From positions 39,630,298-39,694,297 of the forward strand of contig OW804097.1 in assembly GCA_942159475.1 (NCBI GenBank): 64,000 nucleotides of DNA. The letters run 5' to 3'. Source of the DNA: Sthenelais limicola (lineage: Eukaryota; Annelida; Polychaeta; Phyllodocida; Sigalionidae). Shown in pieces: positions 32,901 through 45,439 of this stretch. A program made the translations under genes and the position numbers. Position 1 is the stretch's first letter. Every line of letters begins with the position of its first letter. The notes below the pieces were generated by a model, which did no database searches, was not told where the DNA came from, and saw only the letters and a list, made by a program, of their open reading frames with translations.

Positions 32901-33023
32901 GATGTAATTTCATCCAAATACAGCTTTGCGACTGATGGCAGCTGCCAAGAATAATAGTTAGTATACGCATCCTTTCCCACCAAAATTGTTACAAAGAATG
33001 GAAATAAAACTAAAAGAGGTGAA

Positions 33024-33372
33024 ATAGGGGATTTGCATGGTTGCTATCTTGGATTGTGATTCACATGGAGTTATGGGAGTTGTATGTCAGTGTAAAAGCT
33101 ATAGAAAACATTTTCTGTTTAGCATGGGATATTTAACAATGATCTCATGTAAATAACTATGTGTTTTAATGTTTCCATGAAACAAGACTTTATCTTTGCC
33201 ATCATGCCTTTGGTTTTAATAGATCATTTACACAAGCTATGATATTGGTGAAAAAAACCCTTTCAATTGTTTTATAAAAATGTAGCTAAATATTTGTATG
33301 TCAGATTTGAACTAAATCCATCCCAGCATGCACTCTAATAGCCATGCGCAGTAAGACATGCAACTCCTCTAT
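33024..33372. mobile_element. M1-family small inverted-repeat element, diverged
   Basis: Left terminus ATAGGGGATTTGCATGG, right terminus CATGCAACTCCTCTAT. The body is oriented opposite to the 25850 copy: CCATCCCAGCATGCACT near the right matches the complement of the left part of that copy. Non-coding. Confidence 0.7.
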
Positions 33373-33499
33373 TCACCACTTGGGGACACATGTTAATACC
33401 ATCTATACGCTAGCATAGGCCGATATAATAATAAAGATACTTGGTGAAGAACGGTCCGAAGTGAATAATTGTTTATAAATCTCTGTCTTCAGATTTCAT

Positions 33500-33610
33500 T
33501 TCGTTCCATATGACAATACACATGCGCAGTGCCCCAGTCCGCCCAATTTCCAGCCATCAAATTCCCAGATGAGCAGTTCACGTATTTCCGCTTCCGGTGG
33601 GAGGGCGCGG
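33500..33610. promoter_or_regulatory. Promoter-like patch (NRF1- and ETS-type motifs)
   Basis: Contains CATGCGCAGT (NRF1-like), CGCTTCCGGTGGG (ETS-like) and CpG-rich GGGAGGGCGCGGGGG. No first exon can be recognised beside it, so this is a weak call. Confidence 0.25.
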
Positions 33611-34239
33611 GGGCAGTTTGCCTCTCGCTAAAGTTTGATGGGAGCCAGACCGTTTCATTAAGGACAATTAAGTCTGATTAATGCCAGTTTATACCAGTGC
33701 CGACTTGTTTGAGCAAATCCGAGTCTATAACATGTCAGCGTTAGTGAAAACAATCCCTCCCACAAACCCCAAGACGATACAAAGCTCTCCTCTCAAATAT
33801 GAAAACACTTTCACGAGCACAAATAAACACAGGCATCTAGGGAAAACAAAAAGCTGCCCTGCCTCTGGTCGCTAAACCTTCCGCCTTCCGACCATGGTAC
33901 ATATATAAACTCTCTGACTGACTTTTCTCCTCTGTGAAGTTAGCCTAAAAGCATAGATCGTATGTTAAAAGTTATAGGCTATAGTAGTTAGCGAGTGTTC
34001 GCGAAACAAAATGAGAATATTTCTCCTTGAAGTAAAACAGCTAGACTAACAGGATTTCGGCATCAGTTTTAACTGACAAATGATGAGATTGGACATGCTG
34101 TTCTAAGCTCATACCAACTCGACAATACATCTGTTTACGGAGCATGGGTTGCCATGGTTTCGACTCTAGAAGTCTTCTTAATATAAAGACTACTTTTGTC
34201 TATTGCCGTCAGGGCCTACAGGCCCATCAATCTAATCGT

Positions 34240-34450
34240 CCGCGAACTTCCTGTAGAAATTCACTTCAAAGAGGGCAGCCCCGCTCGTGAAATGTTTAAG
34301 TGAGTTGTGAGAGGTGATGTACGGTCCAATCTCGCTCCAAACTTCGCGCCGGCCAGAACACGCGCGAGACATCCATCAAAGCGTACGGCGCGACCTCTGA
34401 CGGCGCGCGGACATACTGCTCAAGGCGGCCGAGGCGGCGGCTTGACAATG
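34240..34450. promoter_or_regulatory. CpG-rich island
   Basis: Dense CpG (CTTCGCGCCGGCCAG, ACGCGCGAGAC, GGCGCGCGGAC, GCGGCCGAGGCGGCGG) in an otherwise AT-rich, CpG-poor neighbourhood. The minus-strand 119-codon frame over it shows no domain. It could mark a promoter or a first exon whose gene lies elsewhere. Confidence 0.35.
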
Positions 34451-34967
34451 TTGGAGAAGGACAGGGGCGAATAAAAAGGAGGAGGAACGAGGGTAGTGGC
34501 AAGGAGTGAGCTATTGCAGCAGATAACATGTGGGCTGTCAAATTTAAACATCTGCCGGACCCATCAGGACATTCGAGGGGTTGGTGGGGGAGGGGGGATA
34601 GGGGATGATGAACAAGATGGAGAATACCCCCCCCCCCCCCCCCACTATGTCCCAACCCCTTAGCTATTCACATATCTTTTTAAACGCCTCTCCTCGCATT
34701 TCTTCACTCCCAGGGACCGAGTCCCCCTCAACTCGTTATCTTGTTTGGAAATAGTGCTAATTCTTCGGTAATATACATAATGAACAAGGTCCCCATTCCA
34801 TGTCCCAACCCCCAATAGCTTTTGAAATGCATTTAATAGTTTCTTCCTGCAGTTCTTCTTGCATCTATGCAGATGCTTGGCAAATTGCTATGGAGGGGGG
34901 TATTCTTTTGTAAATTAGTGAAAGAAAATGTTTGGTAAATTGCTATAGAAGTATAAGACTGACTGAA

Positions 34968-35203
34968 GGCTATATACCTATATAGGCCTAACAACTGGAG
35001 TAAAAAACCTATTCACATAGGTACAATGGTAGGCATTCGCCGGAAGAACTGGCTAAATAGTTAATATTTAACCAGACGTCGAACCACCTGTAATTGAATT
35101 AACATCATCAATAAAAGAATCTATGAATTGAATTTAATTTAATTCACATGCAGGCTATATGCCTATATAGGCCTAACAACTGGAGTAAAAAACCTATTCA
35201 CAT
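34968..35203 (+). mobile_element. Truncated retroposon flanked by a 51-bp duplication
   Basis: A 51-bp block starting GGCTATATACCTATATAGGC occurs at 34968-35018 and again at 35153-35203 with one mismatch. Between lies 134 bp reading GGCATTCGCCGGAAGAACTG...AATAAAAG and ending in (GAATTTAATT)-like repeats, matching the tail at 27.13-27.30 kb. This is best read as a 5'-truncated LINE or SINE insertion with an unusually long target-site duplication. Confidence 0.75.
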
Positions 35204-35209
35204 GCATTA

Positions 35210-35608
35210 TTATTAGGGCCTACATATCTCATCTTTTTTTGTTTTACCACTAAGGAATAGTAAGCATATATCATGATTTAAATAGTTCAAATCTTGCGAT
35301 ATAGACTTCGAAAATTAGGGACATAACAATCGCTATCATTATACTTATTCATCCACTTTCATAGGAATAAAATATATAGGAATATAATATAAAGCTGAAT
35401 TGTTGACATCATGTCATAGGGCACACCTGGGGCAGCATGGAAAGCCCAAGACTCAAGGCCTTGTCTAAACCATATTTAAAGTAATTGACAACTGGAGAAA
35501 TCCAGCTGCCGTGGGTCTTGTTCACCTGTTGTCATGGAAACCAATTAAAATAGTTTGGATCCAATTCAATCATTGTTCAATCATTTATACAATAAAAACT
35601 ACATCCGA
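35210..35608. other. No gene seen
   Basis: AT-rich. CACCTGTTGTCATGGAAACC at about 35522 contains a fair match to an RFX X-box (GTTGTCATGGAAAC); its significance is unknown. Confidence 0.3.
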
Positions 35609-35843
35609 TTAGATTAATACAACTTCAGACGTACACAGATCTCTACCGAATACAGCTATTGATTGACCAAGTGCATCTTGTGTATAAAGTGTGTAGGAAC
35701 CACTTTTATCCTTTATACGAAAGTCACGGTAATTGGACACGAGACACCTGGAGGTTTTCCATTGACCTATGTCATTTGAACATTTCCACCGAACCAGTTT
35801 CATGCCCACAGAGTGAATGGCATTACAGATACAGATAAACACT
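35609..35843 (-). CDS. Possible terminal exon, unknown protein
   Basis: The minus-strand frame ending at 35609 has a protein-like C-terminus: MKLVRWKCSNDIGQWKTSRC, then DKSGSYTLYTQDALGQSIAV and a TAA. A TTTTACACCTAG acceptor near 35844 would start it. Residue use is balanced rather than repeat-like. No family is recognised and no partner exon is visible, so it may be a decayed exon or chance. Confidence 0.25.
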
Positions 35844-35875
35844 AGGTGTAAAACTGTTATAGGCGTGGGACACAC

Positions 35876-37933
35876 TTGGAGCTAAATATTCCTTATTTCT
35901 TTTACCCTGAGTTTGGTTAGTGTTTTCTTTTTGAGGCGTTTTACCAATCTATACAGTGTACACTGTGATATTTTATGGCCACCGACTGGAAGACCTTTCG
36001 GAATTGGATCGGATTCTTATGTTCACACTACTAGAGTACATAAATTTCCACAATTAAAATATATAGTACACCATTTATTTAATTTCAATTTACCCGAATT
36101 ATCACCCAGTACTCATGAACCATAAATATACAATTCAAATTGCCAATTCTTATTATTCACTAATAACTTATCTAGCGCCACTTCAACTGTCACTGTGTAA
36201 AGAGTTTATCATGGGACAGTTTACAATAGACATAGATAGAGAACCACACGGAGTATAGTGATGTTCCCCATTGTATCTGAATTCCAATACCAACAGTAAG
36301 AGGCACAAACTTTAACAGACACTTTCCACTAGACATAGCTAATATAATCTTATCATACGCTTGAATATGAATACCATTGCCTTATTCCAATCCCTCTAAT
36401 ATATACCCCACTCTTATAAATAAATTCCTCCCTCAACCATTGAACAGGCAGAATCTTACAAATCATAGCCACAGGACTGTAAGGATTCGGTGGCTTTCCA
36501 TGGTGGGGAGAGTTTAGAAGGATTTGAAACAGTGAATGTTTGCCTGAGTGGGATCACATGTGCCGGTGGGCTATAGAAGATCCAGCTGCTAGGAAACCAT
36601 TTGAAATAACATCTCCTAATACTTTTACTCTGCACATCTCCTGCCTTTCCCTTTGTTCTTCCTTCAAGCTATTCCAGCTTGTTTTCGTGGCTTGCTCAGA
36701 TTATCTAGTAGTAGGCATTGGAGGACAGATCGGGAAGGGGAAAGGAAGGGAGAAATTTAACTGTAACTGATCTAGATAAGGTGTGGGAGAGGAGTAGTTT
36801 GTTCCCCTATTTCCCCCAAATATTTTAAATGAAAATGTATCAACTACAGGATGTGTTGCATTACATTTTTTATAAGGGCAATCCTTGGAAGGCCTGACTA
36901 TTGCAAGCTGAAGAGTTTTACTCGCTTATAGTTGCTTGTCAAATTCTAATGGCAATAAAGAATTCAAACAAACATAAGTCGATGATCGATGGATATATAT
37001 TTCTCATAGAGTGAGTGAGTGAGTGATAGTTGTTTAATGCTGTGACATAGAGAAAGAAATACATAAGTTCTTCTGAGTTCTTCTGAACTGAACTATTAGT
37101 TTTGTTGCATACATTCATTGAATTCAACCCGAAAGATGAAATATTAATTTTTGTTGCATATCACCAACGAGACTCCCCTCTAGTCTCGTTGATATCACAC
37201 TCGGATATATTGATTAATTCTAAATGCACCCGATATTTGTTACTTCATTTCTATAGTGTGACATAAAATATGTTCCATTTTCAACACCCCCTGAAACCCC
37301 CCAAATAAGTTCCTGGTTCCGCCGCAGGAGTTCTAGTTGGAGTTTCCCTCTCTGGTAACAGGTAAACAGTACTGAGGAGCGAGCGATAATGGAAGAAAAC
37401 AAACATCTGGTGAGTGATAATAGGTGAGTCTCTGTCAGGCCTCTGTTGACATAGGCCCTGCTCGCCCTCCAGCCAATCGGCTTCAAAAGGATAGGGTTAA
37501 AGATTGAGTTGACATAAGGATCTGCCAACTTTCCACACCAACGCAGAGGGTTCTTATTCTTGTGCCTTCCGAATGCTTGTTGAATCAGGAGGGTATTTGT
37601 AAATATTGAAAATACTTCTAGTTATTTGTAAGAAACATATATGGGTGAAGACAAGTTGCTAGGTACAATCGGGACAGATGCAATTCCGTATTCAATTTTT
37701 CAACCAAACCCGAAATTCAGAGAGTAATTAAATTAATTTTGTGCAGCATTGAAGCTATGGTTCTCTTATATCGTGTTGGAATGTGGTCGGGGGTAATTTC
37801 AATCTTATTGTTATAATATATTAGAGATTTAACATGAATCTAAATTTGTAAATCAAACATATAGGCCCCAAAATACTTTGCCTTATAATAGATCTAGTTA
37901 TATTTAACGTACATGTATACTTACAAAGACATT
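35876..37933. other. No gene supported
   Basis: AT-rich. A retroposon-like tail is visible at about 36885-36970 (CTTGGAAGGCCTGACTA ... GGCAATAAAG), and a (TGAG)n head at 37013-37027. The 102-codon minus frame at 37220-37528 has no motif or splice support. Confidence 0.35.
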
Positions 37934-38356
37934 ATATGTGATGTGTTAAAGGAAAATGAGTCACATGTCGCAAAAATAAGAATTTCCAAAGTGATTTATT
38001 CACAAGATCTCTTTGTTGGAATGTATACTCTCTTTTGCGTGGTTTAACGCTTTGAGTCATATTAATCCATGTACTAAATCCCAAGAGAGTGCATTGAATA
38101 TGTTCTTGTGTCTCGAAGGTCATCCCATAGAGTATATTTTAGTTACTGTACTGGTAATTGCCCACCCAGAAATATTGCAAACTTTGTTTTTAAAAATTAA
38201 AATATCAAACCTAAAATATGGAATTATTTATTAGCTGTCCTAATGTTTACCATCATTAGAATCGGCTTAATTAATCACATCTTTTCAAATAGGATGATAT
38301 TTCAAAATCCATTTTTCTGCGACTTGTGACTGATTTACCTGTAACACATCACGTAT
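37934..38356. mobile_element. M2-family small inverted-repeat element, complete
   Basis: Left terminus TATGTGATGTGTTAAAGG with AATGAGTCACATGTCGCA. The right terminus is the inverse, TGCGACTTGTGACTGATTTA followed by GTAACACATCACGTA. About 420 bp, no ORF. Its left half (TCACAAGATCTCTTTGTTGG) is shared with the truncated copy at 57443. Confidence 0.8.
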
Positions 38357-38466
38357 AGTATATGTGTATACAATCAGGAGCGTTATAAAATTAATCGAAT
38401 TTTGCTATCAAGTCTTCAATAAAAGGGAATGTTTTGATAGCTTTTTGGTGACTCATGAACTTCGGC

Positions 38467-38514
38467 ATGTTGAAATATGTTTCAACATAAATGTTGAAAT
38501 ATGTTTCAACATAA
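38467..38514. repeat. Tandem palindromic 24-mer
   Basis: Two identical 24-bp units, each containing ATGTTGAAATATGTTTCAAC and ending in ATAA. Every unit is itself an inverted repeat (ATGTTGAAA / TTTCAACAT). Confidence 0.9.
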
Positions 38515-39900
38515 AATTCTAATCTGGAAGTCCCAAATAACCACTCTCTCCTAAAGGATGAAGTTTTCCCCATAAAAATAGTTTATGGTAGATACTTGGT
38601 TTGAGGTATATTTTAAGTCCTATGTTAAGTAGTGACATTGTTTCTTTTTATTTTGTTTTTGCAAAGACATTTTATTCAAATACTAGACTGCCATCTTGGC
38701 TCATACAATGCTAAAGGACCTGAAACGGAAAATATTGTTTCTTTTTCATTCATATGACCCAAAACACATTTATAATCTTAGAACAGAAGCGAAGAAAAAT
38801 GGCATTTATTTTGGATTTTACCCAAGTGTTGTTGGTGTTAACAGTATGATATTATAATGGCAACACATATATGTCCATGTTTGGTATGAAGAAGCACGGT
38901 ATATTTCTTAATTGTGTGAATGTTATATTCTCAAAAAATATATTAGAAGGTTGCCGTTTTTCTTAGATAACTTAAAGTAATGGGGCTTTGTTTCCTTGTC
39001 ATTAGGTAAATTAACTGTTATGCACTGCGATGGCATTCCAAACATGCACATTTTGGAAGATTTTGACTCATTGTGTCCCCCGCCCCTGGACCCCTCTTCT
39101 GGTATCGCCCCTGATGAGCTGCTCCTTATGGGTATTGAACTCTTGGTTCTAAACTATAGACAGTGATGATCTAGAACATATTTATTCCAACAAGAGGCTG
39201 ACAAATAGGTAAACTGGCTTCTGGATAAAATCCAGTTTTTCCAGCCGTGCTCATCAGGCACATTTTGGTCGAGGAGTGGTTTATTATTATTAATTAACTT
39301 TATTTGCACATAAATAACAGTTCCATGGCTTAGCAGTTTAGAACAATTTTTTAAAAAGTATATTCAATACATTTTCACCGAAGGGGTTTTCAGGTGGTCA
39401 ATTGTGTTTGTATTACTTTATAGTAAAGTATTACTTTATAGTAAAAGTTCACAAATACAAACTAATAATTGCATTATCATTGACCTGATCCGATTCCTTA
39501 ATCTAATTAGTGTCCAATAAAATCAAATGAATATGTATACATCACTATTGTGTGTGTATGCCCAAAGATTACTGTTTCTTATCAACCTTATTCAGAGATT
39601 TCATGAGGAATATCTAATCTAGTGTTCTACGGAGCAAATAATTACCATGGGAATTATATTACCATGGGAATTATATTATGTTGAAAATGTTTTTATTCCT
39701 GAAAGTGTAAAGTATCGGGATCAGACTGTAAGGCTTATGGTACTTTCCCTTCCCACCACTGAAACAAAACAACAATAGACTTTTATCATCTTACAAATGG
39801 CCGGGCCGACGAGACCCTCCATTGAAATACTGTTCTGCCTCATTTGCACGCCCTCTCTTAGATAAAACAGGACCCTTCTCAGTCTTCTCTTTCTGCTCGG
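38515..39900. other. No gene seen; small tandem duplications
   Basis: AT-rich. Minor duplications: GTATTACTTTATAGTAAA twice at about 39410-39446, and ACCATGGGAATTATATT twice at 39644-39677. A TTATTATTATTAATTAAC head at about 39280 may be the complement of a retroposon tail. Confidence 0.4.
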
Positions 39901-40190
39901 ACGCCCAGTCGACATTACGACGTCACATATATACGTCATTTCCGACATGCGCATTTGGCATTTGCGCGTCACGGTGAACGTTTGGGAGCTTGTGGTCGAG
40001 AACAAACGGTGGCTTTCTCCCCGGCGCCCCTTCTGTCCCGTCGGGGTTTAAGTTCCCGGAGGAATCACGTTTCTCAGCTCTTACATCTTTTTTCCCACTT
40101 CAAACGATGCTCAAAAGTGATGGCTTTGACCCGCTCTTTGTGTCCTTACAGGGTATTGGACCGCGTGGAAGAAATGCTTTGATATAGATA
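39900..40190 (+). promoter_or_regulatory. Promoter-like CpG patch with short ORF
   Basis: Contains GACGTCACATATATACGTCA (two CRE-like boxes), GACATGCGCATTTGGCATTTG (NRF1-like) and GC-rich CCCCGGCGCCCC. A 26-codon frame from ATG at 40108 (MLKSDGFDPLFVSLQGIGPR) crosses a CTTACAG that would serve as a splice acceptor. No gene can be named; it may be a dead first exon. Confidence 0.3.
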
Positions 40191-42545
40191 GTAGGGTATT
40201 GTTTGTGACTAAAAGATCACTGATACTTTCACACGCGATACCCTTGGCCATCTCCCTACTATAAATCACTGCGGCATAAAGTGGCTTGGTGATATGTGCT
40301 TATCTGGGATTATTATAGGAGGGTTGTATAAGCTGTGTTAATATAACAAATACAAGATTATCAAGGGACGAGGATTGTCAAGCTATTCATATATAGGCCT
40401 ACTGTAATCTGCCCTGGGACAGCATGGATTGATAATGATAATCGTTGAAATGGTGATACTATTATTTTAAAACAAAAACTTTGTCTTTGTCATTTTTGTG
40501 AAATCGTTCCAAAACGTTCTAGCCTGTTTAGAACGTGCAAATAAATGTGTTCTATTTTGAACATTTTTGTCTCTACTTCATTCATTTCCACTGAATAAAT
40601 TAATTATGTTCTGATTAACTTTGCCACGGAAACACCCTTGTCTCTGATTAAAAGTAATACCTTCATAATATTGTCCCAACATTAATTTTGCAGAATGTGA
40701 TAAGAATGTCAAAGGATTGGCCTGTAACTAGTGTAAGATGTAGGAAACCGTGGTGCCGATAAGGCTAGACGGGATCAGACAGTTTGTAGACTTAATGCAC
40801 TTCATATATGTTATTACATGCAACACATATATCAAAGCATTCCACGATTTAATCTGCCGGTATTTATATGATGGTTTATGTGTAAATTAAACGTCATGGT
40901 GTTGAAGTTTTACAGCTGTGTCTACTCAGATTTAGGCACATATATATATATATATATATACTACGCCTCTCCGAGATAAATCCCATTAACTTCATATCCA
41001 CGTTCATTTCCCTTCTAATCTCTTGATAATCTTGTAATTTTCCATATTTTTTGTACACAAAACTATGCCAAAGTAAAATCGATAATTAATTAAAAACATA
41101 TCTATAGCGATCTATGCGACATGGAGGCGATTTGTTCTTGCTCTCTGTACGTACAACACAGCTATGTGCTCCGGCATAGGGCCCCAAAAATAATAGGCGT
41201 GTTTTTATCTGGCTGAAAACTAGGTAGGGGGTATCTTTTTTCTTTTTAATTTCCTTTTAGGAAACCAACTTCTATGAACTGAAAAAAATGTCTATTATAT
41301 AACTATAGTTGTTTTAAACAGGGAAAATGTGCTTTTTGACAGTTCCGGGGGTGGGGGCGGGGGCGGTTGGGGGGGGGGCTTGGGTTCCACTTGTTAACCC
41401 CTAGTTTAAAATTGATCATCGGGTGACAAGTGGGGCAGAATTACTGGGGAAATGTAATTACAGAGAAACGTAAGTACTAACGTAACGTGGTGTCTCGTGC
41501 AGGCACACTATTTAAGCTTAGTTCTGCATTACCAGAGTGACGTTTTCTATTTAGGAGTCTTTTGATTTGATTCTGTGTAAAGCCGTATCGTCTTCCAAAT
41601 TATGCATTTCGGTGAACACTCGAGTCCCACTATTTCCAATAAGGCCATCTGTCTTATCTCTTCCTTGGGACTTGTAAAATGGAAATGTTAGGATAGCTAT
41701 AATAAAAAGAGCCTGACAAATCGTGTTTTTACCATAATCCTTGCCATGCCAAATTACCATTGTATTGAACAGCAAAATAGTAAGTAATGAACATCACGAG
41801 AAAAGCCATGAGTCCATGAAAAGCAGACAAACTAGAGAAAATAAACAAATTCATGTTCAATATTCCAGTCTGTAGCGTGAAGGATCATAAAAAAACATTT
41901 AGAGGAATAATTTTGCTTGGAATACAGCTTCAGGCAAAACCTTTCAGATAAATCCCCCAACATATTTTTTCCCTATTTCCCTATTTCCCTATCATGTAAT
42001 CCCTAGCATAATTGTATTTTTAAAATTTTAATATGGGAAATTTAGGAACCTTATAGTCTGTTCCATAATTTCATCATTTCAAAAGCTCTTCTGACGATTT
42101 CCAGTTATTTTTGTAACTTGATATTTTACGCTACCCTTTTATACACATTTAGCAGACATATTTTCTTAGTCCTGAGGATCAAAACTTCCTGAATGTTACA
42201 GAGGAAAAGGAGACATATTATTCAAAACAATGGCCTTTTTGCCTGCACAGTAACAGTAGTATAGAAAAGAATCAGGGGGCGTTCATTTTTCTGAATTGTT
42301 AATCAAATTATTTTGAATATTATATTTCAGGTATTATATACATATAATACAAGGTCTTCCACTAAATCCTGACTTCTATACTACCACAAACCTATTTCTT
42401 AGAGGAAACACGCCATATAATATACCCAGGTGTTATTCTCTTTTCAAATAGCAATGGATATTCACGGCATACTATGACAGACATACACAAAGCCGGCTTT
42501 TGAATCCAGTCAGCCAGCAGTGGGTTGGAGGAGAAAAGGTGTCTT
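40191..42545. other. No gene seen; G-quadruplex candidate
   Basis: Mostly AT-rich with an (AT)n tract at about 40940-40960. At 41346-41380 four or more G-runs of five to ten bases follow each other (GGGGGTGGGGGCGGGGGCGG), the strongest G-quadruplex candidate of the window. Open frames are short and unsupported. Confidence 0.45.
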
Positions 42546-42750
42546 CAGTCCAGGCCCAAAGATGAAAGAGTCCCTTCAAACGGAGGTAAAGCCTCTCGCC
42601 TCAAATTACCGCAAAGTGCCATTATAATTCCATTAAGACCGCAACATGTCATTAAAATCCCATTAGAACGCCAGGAAACCGTTTAGCGAAGTAGGCGTCC
42701 AATCACCGTTATACCATTCTTATCTGATCTGAATACTCATATGCCTATGG
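42546..42750. mobile_element. M4-family element, right end eroded
   Basis: Starts CAGTCCAGGCCCAAAGATGA and follows the M4 body (CCGCAAAGTGCCATTATAAT; AGTAGGCGTCCAATCACCG; TTCTTATCTGATCTGA). The right terminus is not recognisable. Confidence 0.65.
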
Positions 42751-43735
42751 ACCCTGAGTCAGCACCTTAGACCACTATACACCACCCCTCCCTACAAAAT
42801 CGATATAATCATAATGATATTGACGATAACAAATTGAGTATGAAAGGATGGCGGCGCAATAATACATCAACTGATCGGGATACGAGATGTTGACGTGACA
42901 TGGGGTCGAGTCGTAGATCAACACTCACAACAAATGCTTCAAATAAAGCCAAATACTAGCCGCGGTAAATGTACACTCAGTGTTTAGCGGGACAAGTGAT
43001 ACATGATGTGATACACACAACAACACATACACACTTGGTCGCAGACAGAAAACATATATCAGTTATGTGTGCGGCTACAGTACCACCCATTAAACCACGC
43101 TTCAATGTAAAATTTAAGTGAAAAGCTATGAAGTATAGAAGTCTTGTTCGTGTTTCAATTATAAGATAAAGTTCATGACAGAATGTGTGACTTAATTTTA
43201 ACGATTACAGAGTGTGAGATTTTTACTTTTAGCAAAACTTCTAATAAATGTAGTGTCCGATGGAGATTAGCAATAAATGTTTTTCTCTCATGGGTTTCAT
43301 ACTTGTGTTTGAAAGTTTATTGACCAATAATGGGAGTTTTCGGACTGAATTGAAAGTGTAAAATTCAAAATATTAATGTCATTTTTCAGAACTTCAGGTA
43401 TTTGACTTTTGATGTGTTCGGAGTTATATACATTAAAAAGAATGCTAGGTCACCGTTCTTGTTTGAGGCGTGAAATGAGGCCTGAAATGTGGGTACATTC
43501 ATCTCAAACCAAAATATCAGCCAGGAAATCGGTCATGACTCTCAAGTCTTTTTAACAGTTTAGAATGAAATTTTGCTCTTTATGAGGGGAATAAACTTCA
43601 CCATGTATAAGTAAGGGACTATTTGGGATTACCTTCATGATGGTTATAATCAGAACAATATGATTTTCGACACTATGATGAATTACATGAGTGGAAATTT
43701 CATAATTCATATGGTCCGAGAAAACAAGAGCAAAA

Positions 43736-43932
43736 CAGTCTAGGCTCAAAGATCAGAGAATCCCTTCAAACTGAGGGAAAGCCTCGCGCTCTAAACCGCA
43801 AAGTGTCATTATAATTCTATTAGGACCGCAAAATGTCAGTATAATCACTTCATGGCGCCTAGGAAGCACAGTAGGCTTCCAATCAGTGACATAACATTCT
43901 TATCTGATCTGAGAGTTTTTGAGCCTAGACTG
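43736..43932. mobile_element. M4-family small inverted-repeat element, complete
   Basis: Termini CAGTCTAGGCTCAAA and, inverted, TTTGAGCCTAGACTG; 197 bp. The body has ATTAGGACCGCAAAATGTCA and CACAGTAGGCTTCCAATCAG. Non-coding. Best-preserved copy of its family here. Confidence 0.8.
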
Positions 43933-44732
43933 AAAATAGAATTTGATCATAAAGTGTAAATACCAGTTAGCTAAATTCATGTAATCTAACCTGAAAACTT
44001 TCTACTTTTAATATAGGTTTCCCTATAGGAAGAATTCACTGTATTTGTTAAGTTAGAGGAGTGAGAGAGCGTTGACAGAGCGTCCTTGTGATGCTGTGAG
44101 ATTTACTAGAGAGCAGCTGCCGCCCCTCAACATCCCTAGCGACACCCAGTGGCAAATATGAACAACTCATATAGGCCACAATGCAGCGATCTGCTGAGTC
44201 CCTCATAGGCGCAGCGAGCATGACCTAACGTGGGAATTATTTGCCTATATAAAGTAAAGAGTTCCCTGGAATGTCTAGTCCATTTTACCTGATTGCAATG
44301 AATTGATTATTAACTATAAAAGAAATAGATAAAAAAGACTTGTTTGCGGTACATGGTGAACAATCATATGAGAAAACAGTATTTAGATGCTATGTAAGAA
44401 GAGACGAAGAGTGAAAAAAACCCACGAAAAGGGGATCTGTAACCCATGTATAAATAAAATCTTTAAAAAAATGTAATCAGATCTCTCTTATTTAGTGTCT
44501 TTAATCACACATAACTTTACTGCCAGCTGCATGTTTTAATGGACATTTTTCTTCAGATATAGATTATATCAAATAGATTTATATTGCTTGATATTATGTC
44601 AAGTAACAACTCTTACATCTTACCGGTACCCATACATAGTGTGTCTACTGAGAGAATGACAAAATAAGATAGGCCTATTAAGATTTCCAATCCTAAGATT
44701 TTCGGCTCTCAGTGGCAAAACCGTTGTGGGTT
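43933..44732. other. No gene seen
   Basis: AT-rich apart from a short GC-richer patch at 44080-44240 (GCAGCTGCCGCCCCTCAAC; CTATATAAAG near 44256). A promoter is possible, but there is nothing to anchor it. Confidence 0.3.
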
Positions 44733-44973
44733 GGTCAGATTTTCAGAAATTGTAGACAGCTTTAGACATTTAGTAATTTCTGCTAAATTAGGCTGCGATT
44801 TGGTCAATACTAGGTACATTCGAGTATATTTGGCCATTGCATTCTAGCAATCTGTTTGGTAAGGTCATCGTTGGTAAGGTTAAACAGCATTTTGAACTTT
44901 ATTTTCGTCTAAAGTTTGGGTTATTTGAAATGATTGGTGGAGGTGAATTGTACATTTTCTGGAGACTTCACCC
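44733..44973. mobile_element. M3-family element, diverged
   Basis: Left GGTCAGATTTTCAGAAATTG, right GAATTGTACATTTTCTGGAG. It shares the interior with 23787 (TTTGGTCAATACTAGGTACA; CAATCTGTTTGGT). Non-coding. Confidence 0.7.
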
Positions 44974-45439
44974 TGGTCAATAATTATTTAAATGATGGTG
45001 AACAAGCAAGCAACAATTGATAAACGATCAGATTATACATATATAGTGGACCACTTAATGAACAGGGACAGATAATGTCAGATGCATTTTCCATCAGGGA
45101 AAGTGACCCGGGTCTCCCATAGCCTTATATAAATGTGCTGTCTACTTGAGTTAATTGAGTGAGGCGGATTGAAGGTAAAGCAGTCCCATCTGATCTGGGT
45201 GGCCGGGAACTTGGGGCATCCATGTATACCACCTGTCAATCATTACAAGAACAGGCCACGCCTACATATCAATCAGGCACTGACCGCACTGTCAACAACA
45301 ATTACTGTGCTGGTCCTCAGTGGGTCCATTGCAGGCGGTGATGGTGGCCATTTCGTATTCATTGATGCTATACCTTATATAAAACGTCAGACTAGAGGGC
45401 TAAGGAGGGGGAGGTAAGTCTGACACACATATTAAGAGG

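Noticed and set aside
34296..34655. 119-codon minus frame over the CpG island
   Set aside because: Begins in a Gly run from a C homopolymer and has no recognisable domain; the CpG island is kept as a regulatory candidate only.
37220..37528. 102-codon minus frame
   Set aside because: No motif, no splice partner, and the N-terminal sequence resembles nothing I know.
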